The notes below the pieces were generated by a model. That model was not told where the DNA came from. It ran no database searches and was given only the letters and a program-made list of their open reading frames with translations. A DNA stretch of 64,000 bases. It comes from Candidatus Electrothrix aestuarii. GTDB taxonomy: Bacteria > Desulfobacterota > Desulfobulbia > Desulfobulbales > Desulfobulbaceae. The DNA is taken from the NCBI GenBank assembly GCA_032595685.2, contig CP159373.1:4317821-4381820 (forward strand), given 5' to 3'. The translations under genes were made by a program, and so were the position numbers. Position 1 is the first letter of the stretch; each line of letters starts with the position of its first letter. Positions 16,239 to 25,720 of the stretch are shown here, piece by piece.

Positions 16239-17669
16239 ATGAATATTTTATTGATCAATTCAAATATGCTCATCCCACCTATTACACCGTTGGGACTCGC
16301 ATATGTGGCAGCCGCAGTACGGGAGGCTGGGCATAATGTCAAACTCGTCGATCTTAATTTTTCTGTAAATTATAAGAGTGATATCTCAAATGCGGTGTCA
16401 GAGTACCAGCCTGATGTGATAGGGATATCCATCAGGAATATCGACAATGTCACCATGATCCATAGCGTTTATTTCCTTCCAAAAATCAAAGAAATTATTG
16501 CATTTTGTCAGGATATCAGTGTTGCACCGATTGTTCTCGGTGGGCCCGGTTTCTCAATGATGCCGGAGGAAATTATGTTAGAAACCCATGCTGATTATGG
16601 CGTCATCGGAGAGGGAGAAAAGGCATTTATCAACCTGCTCGCATGTATCCACAAGAGGGAGAAACCAAAGGGGCTACCGGGCATCATTTTCAGTGGTGAG
16701 GAGCAACTTGTAAAATTGGCTCCGAAAAATATGTCTTCAGCTCAGCTAAACCAGCTATCGATACCAGCCCGTGACCTTTTCGACAATGCACGATATCTCC
16801 ATGATGGTGGTATGGGCAATATCCAGACCAAAAGAGGATGTAATCAGCAATGCATTTATTGTACCTATCCGGTTATTGAAGGCAAGAAGCTTCGATTTCG
16901 GAGTCCTGAAAAAGTTGTGAATGAAATTGAAATACTCATGCAGATGGGAATTGATTATCTGCATTTTTCAGACAGTACCTTTAATAATCCTCATGAGTAT
17001 GCTTATGCCATCTGCGATGAAATGATAAAAAGAAAGGTGTTTATTCAATACACCCCCTATATGAGCCCATCTTCTCCATCTAAGGAGCTGTTTCGTCTTC
17101 TCAAGCAAACCGGTTGCGACGGCATAACCTTTGGGGTTGATACGCTTTCCGAGAAAATAGTGCATAGCTTAAAAAAAGGATTCAAGATAGAGGAAGTTTA
17201 TCAGGCGGCTCTCTATTGCCGGGAATTCGAGATTCCTTTCAGCCTGAACCTGCTCTTCGGGGGGCCCGGAGAAACCAAAGAAACTGCTATGGAAAGCCTG
17301 AGCAATATCGAGAAAATAAAACCCGTGGCTGCTGGTGCGATGGTCGGAATCAGATGTTATCCTCATACACGGCTATGGAAGATCGCCTGCAAAGAAAGAC
17401 TGATCGCCAAAGACACGAACCTTTTAGAACCTTTTTATTATGTCTCTCCGAGTATTGATAAGGACTGGTTGGTTGAAACTATAAAGGAATACAATGAACA
17501 ACATGACAATTTCTTTATCCCGACCAGTGCCAAAGGACTGCATACCGATGACCTTGTGGTCCAGCTTTTCAAGGACGGCTTTCGGGGACCATTCTGGAAG
17601 GTTGCAAATGAATTAAAAAAAAGACTTGCCACCTTCTCGGAGCCGGAGCATTCCAAGTATAATCTATAA
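16239..17669 (+). CDS. B12-binding domain radical SAM protein
   Basis: A 476-residue protein. The N-terminal cobalamin-binding Rossmann-like domain (MNILLINSNMLIPPITPLG, VKLVDLNF, DVIGISIRN, IVLGGPGFSMMPEE, GVIGEGE) lacks the DxHxxG motif, as many members do. The radical SAM core has the CxxxCxxC cluster at Cys201, Cys205 and Cys208 (RGCNQQCIYC) and the SAM-binding GGPGE segment (FGGPGETKETAM). This is the class B methylase/ring-forming group. The gene starts 27 bp after the TonB receptor and converges on the sulfotransferase with a 2-bp gap. Substrate unknown; a tailoring step in natural product or lipid synthesis is plausible. Confidence 0.88.
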   Translation: MNILLINSNMLIPPITPLGLAYVAAAVREAGHNVKLVDLNFSVNYKSDISNAVSEYQPDVIGISIRNIDNVTMIHSVYFLPKIKEIIAFCQDISVAPIVLGGPGFSMMPEEIMLETHADYGVIGEGEKAFINLLACIHKREKPKGLPGIIFSGEEQLVKLAPKNMSSAQLNQLSIPARDLFDNARYLHDGGMGNIQTKRGCNQQCIYCTYPVIEGKKLRFRSPEKVVNEIEILMQMGIDYLHFSDSTFNNPHEYAYAICDEMIKRKVFIQYTPYMSPSSPSKELFRLLKQTGCDGITFGVDTLSEKIVHSLKKGFKIEEVYQAALYCREFEIPFSLNLLFGGPGETKETAMESLSNIEKIKPVAAGAMVGIRCYPHTRLWKIACKERLIAKDTNLLEPFYYVSPSIDKDWLVETIKEYNEQHDNFFIPTSAKGLHTDDLVVQLFKDGFRGPFWKVANELKKRLATFSEPEHSKYNL

Positions 17670-17671
17670 TT

Positions 17672-18886
17672 TTATACGGAAACACGCTGACAATATTCTG
17701 AGAAATACTGGTCAACAATCTCTTGGCTTAACCCATAATGCTCTGAAGAATACTTATGGACACCATGTTTGTTTTTTGGATTTTCCAACAACCATTCATG
17801 CATCTTTTCCGTGGCAGTCTCATCTGGAGTAAGACCAAAATAGTCGTATATATTATGGACTGTTCCTATAGGGTCTTTAGTAAGATCCTTGTAGTTAATA
17901 TCCAGGAATCGCTCTGCACCATACTTTTGACGGACCTGCATGATATTATCCAGCATATTTTTCCAAAACAAGACGGTCTCTTTGGTGAGTTGATCCGTAA
18001 TTCCTTTGTTCTGAAGATTTTTCCGAATAGTTGTCAGCATGCTGCATAAGGATGAAAGGCTTTGGAGAGGCGCTCTATGGGTTTGCACAATACAGGCATC
18101 TGGAAAAACTTCTAATAAACTGTTTATCCCGAACAGATGTAAAGGATCTTTCAGAATCCAGCGTTGTTGCCCTCTATGAGGTGTAGTAAATTGCAGTACT
18201 TGCAGTTGCTGTTTATGATAGAGGTATACTGGAACCATATCCTGTTTCTTCACCCAGTCGAAGTAATCAGGCAAGTCAAAAAGGACATGAAAGCGGGGAG
18301 AAATAAAACTCTTATCAAGGAGAAGAAAACATTCCTCAGGTTGACATGCATACGAAGAATGCATTGTGTTGATATTTTGTACTACACTATTTCGAATATG
18401 GATAAATTCTTCTGCATCATGGATGCGGGGATCAACTCCTTGTTGCGTATATGACTGAGAAAAAGGAGCCGGGAATAACCCTTCCCAGTAGAGCAGAGAG
18501 CGGCAGGACGGGGCTTGACTTAACAGCCGCTGTAACAGCGTAGAGCCGGTGCGGGGGAGACCGATAATAAACAACGGCTGTTTTATTTTTTCTTCTTTTA
18601 TTTCATGGTACTGCTTGACTTGATTTTGAACAAGTAAGCGTCCGCAAAGGTATCTTGTCAGGAAAGAGTGAATAAAAAACCATCCATAAGAATTAAGTCC
18701 ACCCTCTTCCCGGAAGGAATTGAGCAGTTTTCGTAATGCTGCGACAAAGTTCGTATCTCCCCAATCATATAATCCTACTTTCTGACATGCTTTGTTCATC
18801 AAAAAATCTTCTGATTTTTCTTCTGGATTTGTTTTGTGATAACAGGATGCTTTTTCCCGGAACAGCTTTTCATATTTGTTATTCAT
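17672..18886 (-). CDS. Sulfotransferase family protein
   Basis: A 404-residue protein with the PAPS 5-prime-phosphosulfate loop LFIIGLPRTGSTLLQRLL (109-116 GLPRTGST) and the 3-prime-phosphate element IVQTHRAPLQSLSSL; RWILKDPLH and FLDINYKDLTKDP are also typical of Sulfotransfer_3 enzymes. It would move a sulfonate group from PAPS to a hydroxyl or amine of an unknown acceptor. It is convergent with the radical SAM gene and divergent from the ABM gene across about 100 bp, so it likely belongs to the same metabolic group. Confidence 0.85.
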   Translation of the reverse strand: MNNKYEKLFREKASCYHKTNPEEKSEDFLMNKACQKVGLYDWGDTNFVAALRKLLNSFREEGGLNSYGWFFIHSFLTRYLCGRLLVQNQVKQYHEIKEEKIKQPLFIIGLPRTGSTLLQRLLSQAPSCRSLLYWEGLFPAPFSQSYTQQGVDPRIHDAEEFIHIRNSVVQNINTMHSSYACQPEECFLLLDKSFISPRFHVLFDLPDYFDWVKKQDMVPVYLYHKQQLQVLQFTTPHRGQQRWILKDPLHLFGINSLLEVFPDACIVQTHRAPLQSLSSLCSMLTTIRKNLQNKGITDQLTKETVLFWKNMLDNIMQVRQKYGAERFLDINYKDLTKDPIGTVHNIYDYFGLTPDETATEKMHEWLLENPKNKHGVHKYSSEHYGLSQEIVDQYFSEYCQRVSV

Positions 18887-18984
18887 AATGAACTCCTCTG
18901 GACGTACCCAATTGAAAATTTATTAGAAACATTTATATGTTAGTTCTATTAAAAAAGCAGCAACCACTATAGGAGCTCACAATT

Positions 18985-19296
18985 ATGCAAAAAGAGATAA
19001 CTGCTGTCGTCTTTTCTTTTATTAAACCGGAATTTGTCAAGAACGCCATACAGATTTATCAAGAAGCTATTGATAATTACTATAAGCTTGAGGGGTGCAG
19101 AGGTATTCAACTGTTTAGAAAGGTAAATCAATCCAACGAATTTATGGTAATTTCGAAATGGAGAAGTGTCGAAGCCAGAGAGAAGTATATGAACTCCGAG
19201 TTCCATAAAAACAGCATAGAAAAATTGAAACCGTACAGGGAACGAGATCCGATCATGAACAATTATGAAGAATACATCGAACTGAACGATAAGTAA
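18985..19296 (+). CDS. Antibiotic biosynthesis monooxygenase (ABM) domain protein
   Basis: A 103-residue single-domain protein with a dimeric alpha-beta barrel pattern: ITAVVFSFIKPEFVKNAIQIYQ at the start, EGCRGIQLFRKVNQSNEFMVISKW in the middle, and the ABM hallmark W-x5-AREKYMNSEFH. Members act as cofactor-free oxygenases, heme-degrading or lyase-like enzymes, or simple ligand binders. The context (radical SAM, sulfotransferase, TPP enzyme) points to a tailoring role. It is preceded by a GGAG-like site and followed by a terminator hairpin. Confidence 0.75.
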   Translation: MQKEITAVVFSFIKPEFVKNAIQIYQEAIDNYYKLEGCRGIQLFRKVNQSNEFMVISKWRSVEAREKYMNSEFHKNSIEKLKPYRERDPIMNNYEEYIELNDK

Positions 19297-19317
19297 CTAT
19301 TTTTCTGCCCATACAGA

Positions 19318-19343
19318 AGTTATCCGGGATAACTCTATTTTTC
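19318..19343 (+). terminator. Rho-independent terminator after the ABM gene
   Basis: AGTTATC (19318-19324), loop CGG, GATAACT (19328-19334), then CTATTTTTC. It sits 22 bp after the ABM stop and before the TPP-enzyme gene, so the latter may have its own promoter. Confidence 0.65.
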
Positions 19344-19433
19344 TTCTTCCGGGAAGAGAACACAGGCCATCTAACGAGTGGCAATATATCGACAAAAGAG
19401 GCAACCGGGAGCAAATCCGGTTGAGGATAGCAT

Positions 19434-21137
19434 ATGAATACCGCTGAGATTATTGTTGAGGTATTAGGAAAAACCGGAGTAAAATACATGTTCGGTGTAC
19501 CTGGAGGGGCTATTGAAGACCTTAACACCGCTCTTTACCATAACAGACATGGTATTCTTCCCATTGTCACAAAACATGAAGAAGGCGCTGCTTTTATGGC
19601 TGACGGATATGCCCGTTTGTCCGGCCATCTGGGAGTCTGCTATTCTACAGCCGGTCCCGGAGCCACGAACCTGATTACCGGTCTGGTATCTACGTATGCA
19701 GATCAGATACCGGTTTTGGCTCTGACAGGTCAGGTACCTACCTCGGTATTCGGTAGAGGCGCTATTCAGGAATCCGGCTCGGAAGGAATAAATTTAACTG
19801 ATATATTCAATAATTTTACAAAATACAGCTCCATGCTGGTCTCGGAAGGTCGTACCCAGTATATGCTGCAAAAAGCTATACGTCTTGCCTTAAGTGCCCC
19901 TGAAGGTCCTGTGCATATCAACATGCCTGTCGACATAATGAAACGGTCCGTGGAATTAAAGAAGGTCGAGCTTCCTATAGATCCGGGCGGAACAAGACTT
20001 TTAGACGTGGATAAGGCAAGCAGAGCAACAGAACTTCTTACCAACGCCAAACGACCGGTTATTATCGCGGGATGGGGAGTCTATCTCTCTCGGGCTATGC
20101 CGGAACTTCTTGAATTAGCAGAGCTCCTGCAGATACCAGTTGCCACCTCACCCAAGGCTAAGGGCGTCTTTCCAGAATCCCATGAACTCTCTCTGGGGGT
20201 TTTGGGGTTTGCCGGTTCTCTTCTGGCAAAAAACTATATTATTGATAATGATGTTGATGTGCTTCTGGCTGTAGGCACCAGTTTCAGCGAGATGATGACT
20301 AACGGATGGGATGATCATATTCAGCCCACTAAGCACCTCATCCACTTGGATGTTGATATTGAGAAGATAGGGAAAAATTATCATGTTTCACTTCCCGTGC
20401 TGGGAGATCCCAAAATGAACCTGAAAAAAATTTCTCAACTGGTGAAGACGAACAATTCTACGGGGAATAGAAGGGCCACGAGAAGCAACCTAAAAGAGCT
20501 TCGACAACTCCTCACTGAAGAGGAAACATTCATATCTCAAAGCAACTTATATCACCCGGCGCAATTAATTCTTGATATTCAGCGTTTTTTCCCGTCAAAT
20601 AGTATTTTTTTTGCAGACATAGGTACGTCTATGTCTTGGGCCATCCATTATATGATAATTGATCATCCTGCCTCGTTTTTTGTTTCCTTGGGGTATGGCT
20701 CTATGGGTTATGCCGTGGCGGCTCCTGTCGGTGCCAAGTTAGCAGCACCTGACCGTCCGGTGGTGGCTATCGTGGGAGACGGTTCTTTTCTGATGAACGG
20801 CTTTGAGGTTGCCACAGCGGTCAATTATAAGATTCCAGTTATCTGGGTTATTTTAAATAATGCTATGCTCGGCATGGTTTATCACGGACGCCGCTTGTAC
20901 AAAGAGGCTGTGCCTGAGGCAATGGAATCCTGCTTTCAACGAGTGGATTATGTGAAAATTGCCGAGGGCTTGGGCGCACGCGGCATTCGCCTTGACGCTA
21001 CGACACCAGTATCAGAAGTACTGGCAACAGACATCCTGGAATCGGGCGTCCCTACCGTTCTCGATGTATGGATTGATGATCAGGCTGTACCGCCCATTCA
21101 TAGTCGCATCACAACAATGGATAACCATTTTTCCTGA
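19434..21137 (+). CDS. Thiamine-diphosphate enzyme, acetolactate-synthase-like large subunit
   Basis: A 567-residue ThDP enzyme with the three standard domains: the PYR domain (YMFGVPGGAIEDLNTAL; the activating Glu in TKHEEGAAFMADGYAR, Glu49), the central Rossmann domain (KRPVIIAGWGVYLSRA), and the PP domain with GDG...NN (VGDGSFLMNGFEVATAV to VILNNAMLG). It is related to acetolactate synthase, glyoxylate carboligase and sulfoacetaldehyde acetyltransferase. No regulatory small subunit lies nearby, so a catabolic or biosynthetic carboligase or decarboxylase is as likely as branched-chain amino-acid synthesis. Its start has a GAGG-type site (GGTTGAGGATAGC) upstream. Confidence 0.82.
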   Translation: MNTAEIIVEVLGKTGVKYMFGVPGGAIEDLNTALYHNRHGILPIVTKHEEGAAFMADGYARLSGHLGVCYSTAGPGATNLITGLVSTYADQIPVLALTGQVPTSVFGRGAIQESGSEGINLTDIFNNFTKYSSMLVSEGRTQYMLQKAIRLALSAPEGPVHINMPVDIMKRSVELKKVELPIDPGGTRLLDVDKASRATELLTNAKRPVIIAGWGVYLSRAMPELLELAELLQIPVATSPKAKGVFPESHELSLGVLGFAGSLLAKNYIIDNDVDVLLAVGTSFSEMMTNGWDDHIQPTKHLIHLDVDIEKIGKNYHVSLPVLGDPKMNLKKISQLVKTNNSTGNRRATRSNLKELRQLLTEEETFISQSNLYHPAQLILDIQRFFPSNSIFFADIGTSMSWAIHYMIIDHPASFFVSLGYGSMGYAVAAPVGAKLAAPDRPVVAIVGDGSFLMNGFEVATAVNYKIPVIWVILNNAMLGMVYHGRRLYKEAVPEAMESCFQRVDYVKIAEGLGARGIRLDATTPVSEVLATDILESGVPTVLDVWIDDQAVPPIHSRITTMDNHFS

Positions 21138-21140
21138 ATC

Positions 21141-21177
21141 GGGCAAAAATAAAAGGCGGACCGGATTAGGCCCGCCT
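21141..21177 (-). terminator. Terminator of the hdr operon (minus strand)
   Basis: Read on the minus strand, AGGCGGGCC is complementary to GGTCCGCCT with an ATTCCG-type loop, followed by TTTATTTTTG. It is 33 bp past the hdrB stop and lies between convergent genes, so it may also stop plus-strand transcription. Confidence 0.65.
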
Positions 21178-21209
21178 GGAGAGGAAAAAACGTAACTTGC
21201 GCAGCTCCC

Positions 21210-22094
21210 TCAAAAACGCCGCAAAATGGAATCTCTGGATATCTTGGAAATAGCCGCTACCTTATTCCCATCAAAGCCCATGCAGAGGGCCAGGAGCTGG
21301 TTATAATCAAAGACCGGAATCTTATAGATTTCCTCGCCTGCCTGTTTATTCAGCTTTTCCTGAATATTATCCAGGTACATCAGGCAGGTGATGCAGGATA
21401 CCACGATGAATTCCGCCTTGGTCTCTTTAATAATGGCATCCAGCTTAGTTTTGGTAAAGGCATCCGCCTCAGCTGGTGAGCTTTTGGAAAAACCACCGGC
21501 ACCGCCACAACATTGATATTCCAGACTGAAGGTATCCACGGTGGCACCCAAGGCCTCGGTGAGTCTACGCAGGGCCACCGGCCTTCTCGGAGATTTCTCG
21601 AATCCCACGACTTCACTGGGAAAAAGGGTATGGCAGGGATACTGAACAACTCCATGCATCCCTTCCAGGGTATGCTTGATCTTTGCAGCAATCTTTTCCG
21701 TCCCTACCTCACTATAGAGGATATCCGTCACATGGCGAACCTTGGTGGTGCAATTCACTGAGCGCCCAGTAGGCTTGAGCAACTCGTTGATATGGGCCCG
21801 CAAGGCCGCATCCTCATGCAGATGCTCCAACCCCATATGCAGGGAACTGTAGCAGGAACCGCATTGCACCAGAATGTCATGGCCCTGCTCCTCAGCCAGG
21901 GAGATATTCCAGCCACTGGTCGCGAACTGGGACTCCTTATCCGTGGCCGGGAAGGCACCAAAGGCCGGGCAGCAGACATAGCCGGACAAATCCACCAAAT
22001 TCACCCCCAGAGCGGGCATGGTCAGGCGGATGGCATTTTCCACGTCCGGGCGGATGGCTGGCATGTTGCAGCCTGGAAAAAAACATAAATCCAT
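21210..22094 (-). CDS. hdrB: Heterodisulfide reductase subunit B-like (CCG domains)
   Basis: A 294-residue protein with two cysteine-rich CCG domains that in HdrB hold the noncubane [4Fe-4S] clusters of disulfide reduction: CFFPGCNMPAI, YVCCPAFGAF and CGSCYSSL in the first; PCHTLFPSE, CCGGAGGFSKS and CITCLMYLD in the second. It is the last gene of the minus-strand operon mvhD-frhB-hdrA-hdrC-hdrB, with its start overlapping the hdrC stop by 1 bp. In a sulfate reducer the complex probably bifurcates electrons between a thiol/disulfide couple and ferredoxin. Confidence 0.9.
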   Translation of the reverse strand: MDLCFFPGCNMPAIRPDVENAIRLTMPALGVNLVDLSGYVCCPAFGAFPATDKESQFATSGWNISLAEEQGHDILVQCGSCYSSLHMGLEHLHEDAALRAHINELLKPTGRSVNCTTKVRHVTDILYSEVGTEKIAAKIKHTLEGMHGVVQYPCHTLFPSEVVGFEKSPRRPVALRRLTEALGATVDTFSLEYQCCGGAGGFSKSSPAEADAFTKTKLDAIIKETKAEFIVVSCITCLMYLDNIQEKLNKQAGEEIYKIPVFDYNQLLALCMGFDGNKVAAISKISRDSILRRF

Positions 22095-22609
22095 TACTCA
22101 TCTCCCCCCATAAACATATAGTCGTTTTCGCTGATCACCGGCGTTTTCATGAGCATTTCCCGGAATTGCTTCAGTTTCTCAGGCTGCTTGCTGATGGTAG
22201 GCAGCTCGGGCAGGCCGAGCTTATCCCGCAACTCCGTATTCACTCCCACGGGTTGGGTGTAGCCGCGTCGGTAGATATCGACAATCGCGGGCGGAATATA
22301 GGTGGGATCGCTGGCTGACTGCCATTTACGGATAGCTAGGATCAGCTCAAAGGGCTTGACGTCCATAGGGCACATCTCCTCGCAACGGGTGCAGGAGACG
22401 CAGGACCACGGGGTCGGGTCATCAAGCAGTTCCTCCTCCAGGCCCAGAATCACCATACGGGCCAGATTCCTTACCAGCAGCGGGGGATTGCCGTGTGAGG
22501 CCGGGCAACCGGTGATACAGGTTCCGCAATTATAACAATGATGGAGATTCTCATTGTCGTATATTTCTTTCCATAAATTCTTGTTGGAGGCATTGAAATC
22601 TATTTCCAC
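22094..22609 (-). CDS. hdrC: Heterodisulfide reductase subunit C-like ferredoxin
   Basis: A 171-residue protein with two [4Fe-4S] motifs: CYNCGTCITGCPASHG (about 24-39) and CVSCTRCEEMCPMDVKP (about 70-86), the standard HdrC layout that wires HdrA to HdrB. The start is 16 bp after the hdrA stop; the stop overlaps the hdrB start. Confidence 0.9.
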   Translation of the reverse strand: MEIDFNASNKNLWKEIYDNENLHHCYNCGTCITGCPASHGNPPLLVRNLARMVILGLEEELLDDPTPWSCVSCTRCEEMCPMDVKPFELILAIRKWQSASDPTYIPPAIVDIYRRGYTQPVGVNTELRDKLGLPELPTISKQPEKLKQFREMLMKTPVISENDYMFMGGDE

Positions 22610-22625
22610 GACGGTTGGTCTCCTC

Positions 22626-25600
22626 TTATGCGCTTGTCGGTGTCAGAAAATTCATGAGCTGGGCATCAATCATGGCCAGCATCTGTTTATCGTTCCAGCC
22701 CCTGACCTCTGCGGCAGAGTTTCGGCAGGTCACGGCACATAGACCGCAGGCCTGGCAGGTGGCAGAATCAATCACAACACTATCACTCTCTGCATCAAAG
22801 GAACGGGCCCCGTAAGGACAGATATCTATGCATTGCTTGCAGCGTATACAGAGTGCATCATGAATCGTGGCTACCTCACGGGTAAAGGGGATTTCCCGCC
22901 CGGATAAAAAGACCGAGGATTTCTGGGCTGCCGCTTCCGCCTGCATAATGGCCTCACGCAGGGTCATGGGCGCATTGGCCACCCCCACGGCATAGAAACC
23001 CAGTTTCTGAAACTCAATGGGACGCCATTTAGGATCCGCTTCGCTGAAAAATCCATCCTGATTCAAAGAAACACCCAAGGTCTCAGCCAGCTTCGCATTA
23101 CCCGGATCCGCCTGGATACCAGTGGACAGAACCAGCCAATCCGCTGAGACTTCAATCTCCGCATCAAGCACCGGATCACGAAAACTAACCACAGGCTTAC
23201 CGTGTTTGACCTCTACGCCCGGTTTATGTTCCAGATCATAGGCAACAAAGATCACCCCTTTGCTCCGGGCCTCGGTGTAGCAACGCTCATAGGCGCCATA
23301 GCTCATCATGTCTCTGTACAAAACAAAGACCCTGGCATCCGGTTTCTTTTCCTTGATCTGCAAGGCATTCTGGAGAGCGCCCATGCAACAGACCCGACTG
23401 CAATATTCACGGGCTTCCTTTTCTCTGGAATCCACACACTGGATCATGACGATCTCTTCTGCTTTTTCCAGGCTGATATCCCCGGCCCTGAGTGCCTTGC
23501 CGAATTCACTTTGAGTCAGGATCCGCTCCGAATCCGCATAATGATAGGCCGTGGTCGGGCTCTTCTGATTGCCCGTAGCAAGGATTGCAGCCCCGTGCTC
23601 AATGGAGAGAATCAGCCCGGTATCATGCTCCTTGATCTGGGTATCATAGCGCCCTGGAGCTCCGCTGGAGCTGAGCACATCACTGTGCAAGTGTACGGTG
23701 ATTTTTGCATTATCAGCAATCCTGCGGCTGAGTTCCTCGGCGATGGCTGTAGGATTAAGTCCCTCCACAGTGGCGGTCACCTCGTTGCCCGCATAACCAC
23801 CCAGCTTCGCAGCCCGTTCCACCAGGTGGACAGCAGCACCGCGCTCTGCCAAAGACAGGGCCGAGTACATTCCCACGATACCACCACCAACCACCAAAGC
23901 CGTCTCGTTGCTGGGCAGAGTATCCACATGCAAGGCCGGGGTAAAGCGTAGCCGATCTACATGAGAACGGGTCTCCCGGATCAAACGGAGGGTAAGGCTG
24001 TCTCCCGTATTATCCTGACCAAGGGCCGAAGAAATATCAAAGAGCTTGACCAGCGAGGGATGAAATCCAGCCTGTTCAGCAATCTTGCGCAGCCTGTTTT
24101 GATAGGTCAGGGGTTTATCCACCCCGATCAGCAAGCGGTTACACCTGGACTTATTAAGGATCTCGGTAAACTCAGCCAAGCCTTCCTCGGTGTAGATCGT
24201 ATCAAGGAGGCGAACCTTGTCCACGGCCCCACCTGTTGCCAGAGCCTGGGTCAGCAGATCTGCATTCAGGGTATAGCCTTCTTTATCGGTAACCCCCTTG
24301 CAGAGGATGAGCTCTATGCGAGCTGCTTCTGTGCCTGCACTGGTGTCCACCTGCTCCGGTTCCTTGGCCTCGTTCACCGTGGTCACATCCAGCGCAGCCA
24401 GAACCTTGCTCGCTTCACCGGCTGCGGCGATACCACTACTCACCGCCTCGCTGATATCGGTCAACCCCATAAAAGAACCGCAGATAAACACACCAGGCTT
24501 GCTGAGACGGACCTTGCTCAGCTCATCCGTGGGCAGAAGCTGCTGTTGATTCAAATTGAGGTTGAGGATCTCCGAAAAGTTCTTATGTTCGGCAAAGGGT
24601 GTCTGACCGGTGGAAAGCACGGTCATGTCAAAGGTCTCCACCTTGAACTCATTGCTGTCCTGATCAAAATACCTGATCTTCAGGCTGCCGTCGGTATCGG
24701 CATGGACCTGCTGCACCCGGCAACGGACCAGACGTACGCCCATGTCCACGGCCTTTTCAAAATAGCGAAAATGATCCTTACCAAAGGTCCGCATATCCAT
24801 ATAAAAGATGGTGGTCTCGGTGTCCGACCCGCCTTTTTCCTTGGCAAGCACAGCCTCTTTGAGGGCGAACATACAGCAGATGGACGAGCAATAATCCCGG
24901 CCCAGGCGTCGGTTGCGCGAGCCCATGCATTGAATCCAGGCGATCCGCTTGGCCGGTTTCCCATTGGAGGGACGACGGATCACCCCGTCATAGGTGCCGG
25001 AAGGGCTGAGGATCCGCTCAAAGGCCAGGGCCGTGACCACATCCGGCGACACCGCATAGGACTTGGCGTCTTCGATACTGGTGTCCCAGAGCTTGGAGCC
25101 CGCAGCCAGGATAATCGTGTTGACCTGCCTGGTTTCGCTTTGCTCCTGCTGCGCAAAATCTATAGCCCCATTGGGACAGACCTGGAGGCAGGGCTGTTCC
25201 GTACAGCCGCTACAGGCATCCCGATCCACCCGCAACATATTGGGCAGGTTATGGGGCACCATCTGGTAGATGGCCTTGCGCTTGGTCAGGGAGTGGTTGA
25301 AATCATCATGCAACTCCATAGGGCAGACCTTGATGCACTCGCCCATGCCGTTGCATTTGGCGGCATCAACATAGGCTGGTTTCTTCCGTAGCTCCACGCT
25401 GAACTTGCCCACATCACCGCTGATCGCGGCCACCTCGGTAAAGGGCAGGATCTCAATATTCTCGTGATACAGGCCCTTACGCATACAGAACTGGGAGGCA
25501 TATTCCCGACCGACCATGGGCAGCATCCGGCAGATGCCGCAATGATCCGTGGGAAACTGATGATCAAGCTTAGCCAGGATACCGCCGATATGCGGCGAGG

Positions 25601-25712
25601 AATCCACCAACAGCACCTGATATCCGGTCTCGGCCAGTTCCAGGGCAGCCTTGATGCCGGAGATACCGGCACCGACCACCAGAACCCTGCCGATCTCTTT
25701 TTTTTCCGTCAT
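22626..25712 (-). CDS. hdrA: HdrA-like protein with two tandem flavin modules
   Basis: A 1028-residue protein, about 1.5 times the usual HdrA. The first FAD module is at 8-45 (VLVVGAGISGIKAALELAETG), followed by ferredoxin motifs (CNGMGECIKVCP, CSGCTEQPCLQVCP) and the HdrA cysteines IQCMGSRNRR to YCSSICCMFALK. Near 600 a second full FAD module begins (ALVVGGGIVGMYSALSLAERG) with its own IQCVDSREKEAREYCSRVCCMGALQ. The C-terminus ends with two [4Fe-4S] clusters (CIRCKQCIDICPYGA; CQACGLCAVTCRNSA). Such double HdrA chains can form an internal heterodimer equivalent. It is the flavin-based electron-bifurcation core of the operon. Confidence 0.9.
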   Translation of the reverse strand: MTEKKEIGRVLVVGAGISGIKAALELAETGYQVLLVDSSPHIGGILAKLDHQFPTDHCGICRMLPMVGREYASQFCMRKGLYHENIEILPFTEVAAISGDVGKFSVELRKKPAYVDAAKCNGMGECIKVCPMELHDDFNHSLTKRKAIYQMVPHNLPNMLRVDRDACSGCTEQPCLQVCPNGAIDFAQQEQSETRQVNTIILAAGSKLWDTSIEDAKSYAVSPDVVTALAFERILSPSGTYDGVIRRPSNGKPAKRIAWIQCMGSRNRRLGRDYCSSICCMFALKEAVLAKEKGGSDTETTIFYMDMRTFGKDHFRYFEKAVDMGVRLVRCRVQQVHADTDGSLKIRYFDQDSNEFKVETFDMTVLSTGQTPFAEHKNFSEILNLNLNQQQLLPTDELSKVRLSKPGVFICGSFMGLTDISEAVSSGIAAAGEASKVLAALDVTTVNEAKEPEQVDTSAGTEAARIELILCKGVTDKEGYTLNADLLTQALATGGAVDKVRLLDTIYTEEGLAEFTEILNKSRCNRLLIGVDKPLTYQNRLRKIAEQAGFHPSLVKLFDISSALGQDNTGDSLTLRLIRETRSHVDRLRFTPALHVDTLPSNETALVVGGGIVGMYSALSLAERGAAVHLVERAAKLGGYAGNEVTATVEGLNPTAIAEELSRRIADNAKITVHLHSDVLSSSGAPGRYDTQIKEHDTGLILSIEHGAAILATGNQKSPTTAYHYADSERILTQSEFGKALRAGDISLEKAEEIVMIQCVDSREKEAREYCSRVCCMGALQNALQIKEKKPDARVFVLYRDMMSYGAYERCYTEARSKGVIFVAYDLEHKPGVEVKHGKPVVSFRDPVLDAEIEVSADWLVLSTGIQADPGNAKLAETLGVSLNQDGFFSEADPKWRPIEFQKLGFYAVGVANAPMTLREAIMQAEAAAQKSSVFLSGREIPFTREVATIHDALCIRCKQCIDICPYGARSFDAESDSVVIDSATCQACGLCAVTCRNSAAEVRGWNDKQMLAMIDAQLMNFLTPTSA

Positions 25713-25720
25713 GTCGGCTC

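Noticed and set aside
23961-25391. 476-residue open frame antisense to the double HdrA
   Set aside because: Shadow frame caused by codon bias of the real gene; the sense strand has all cluster motifs.
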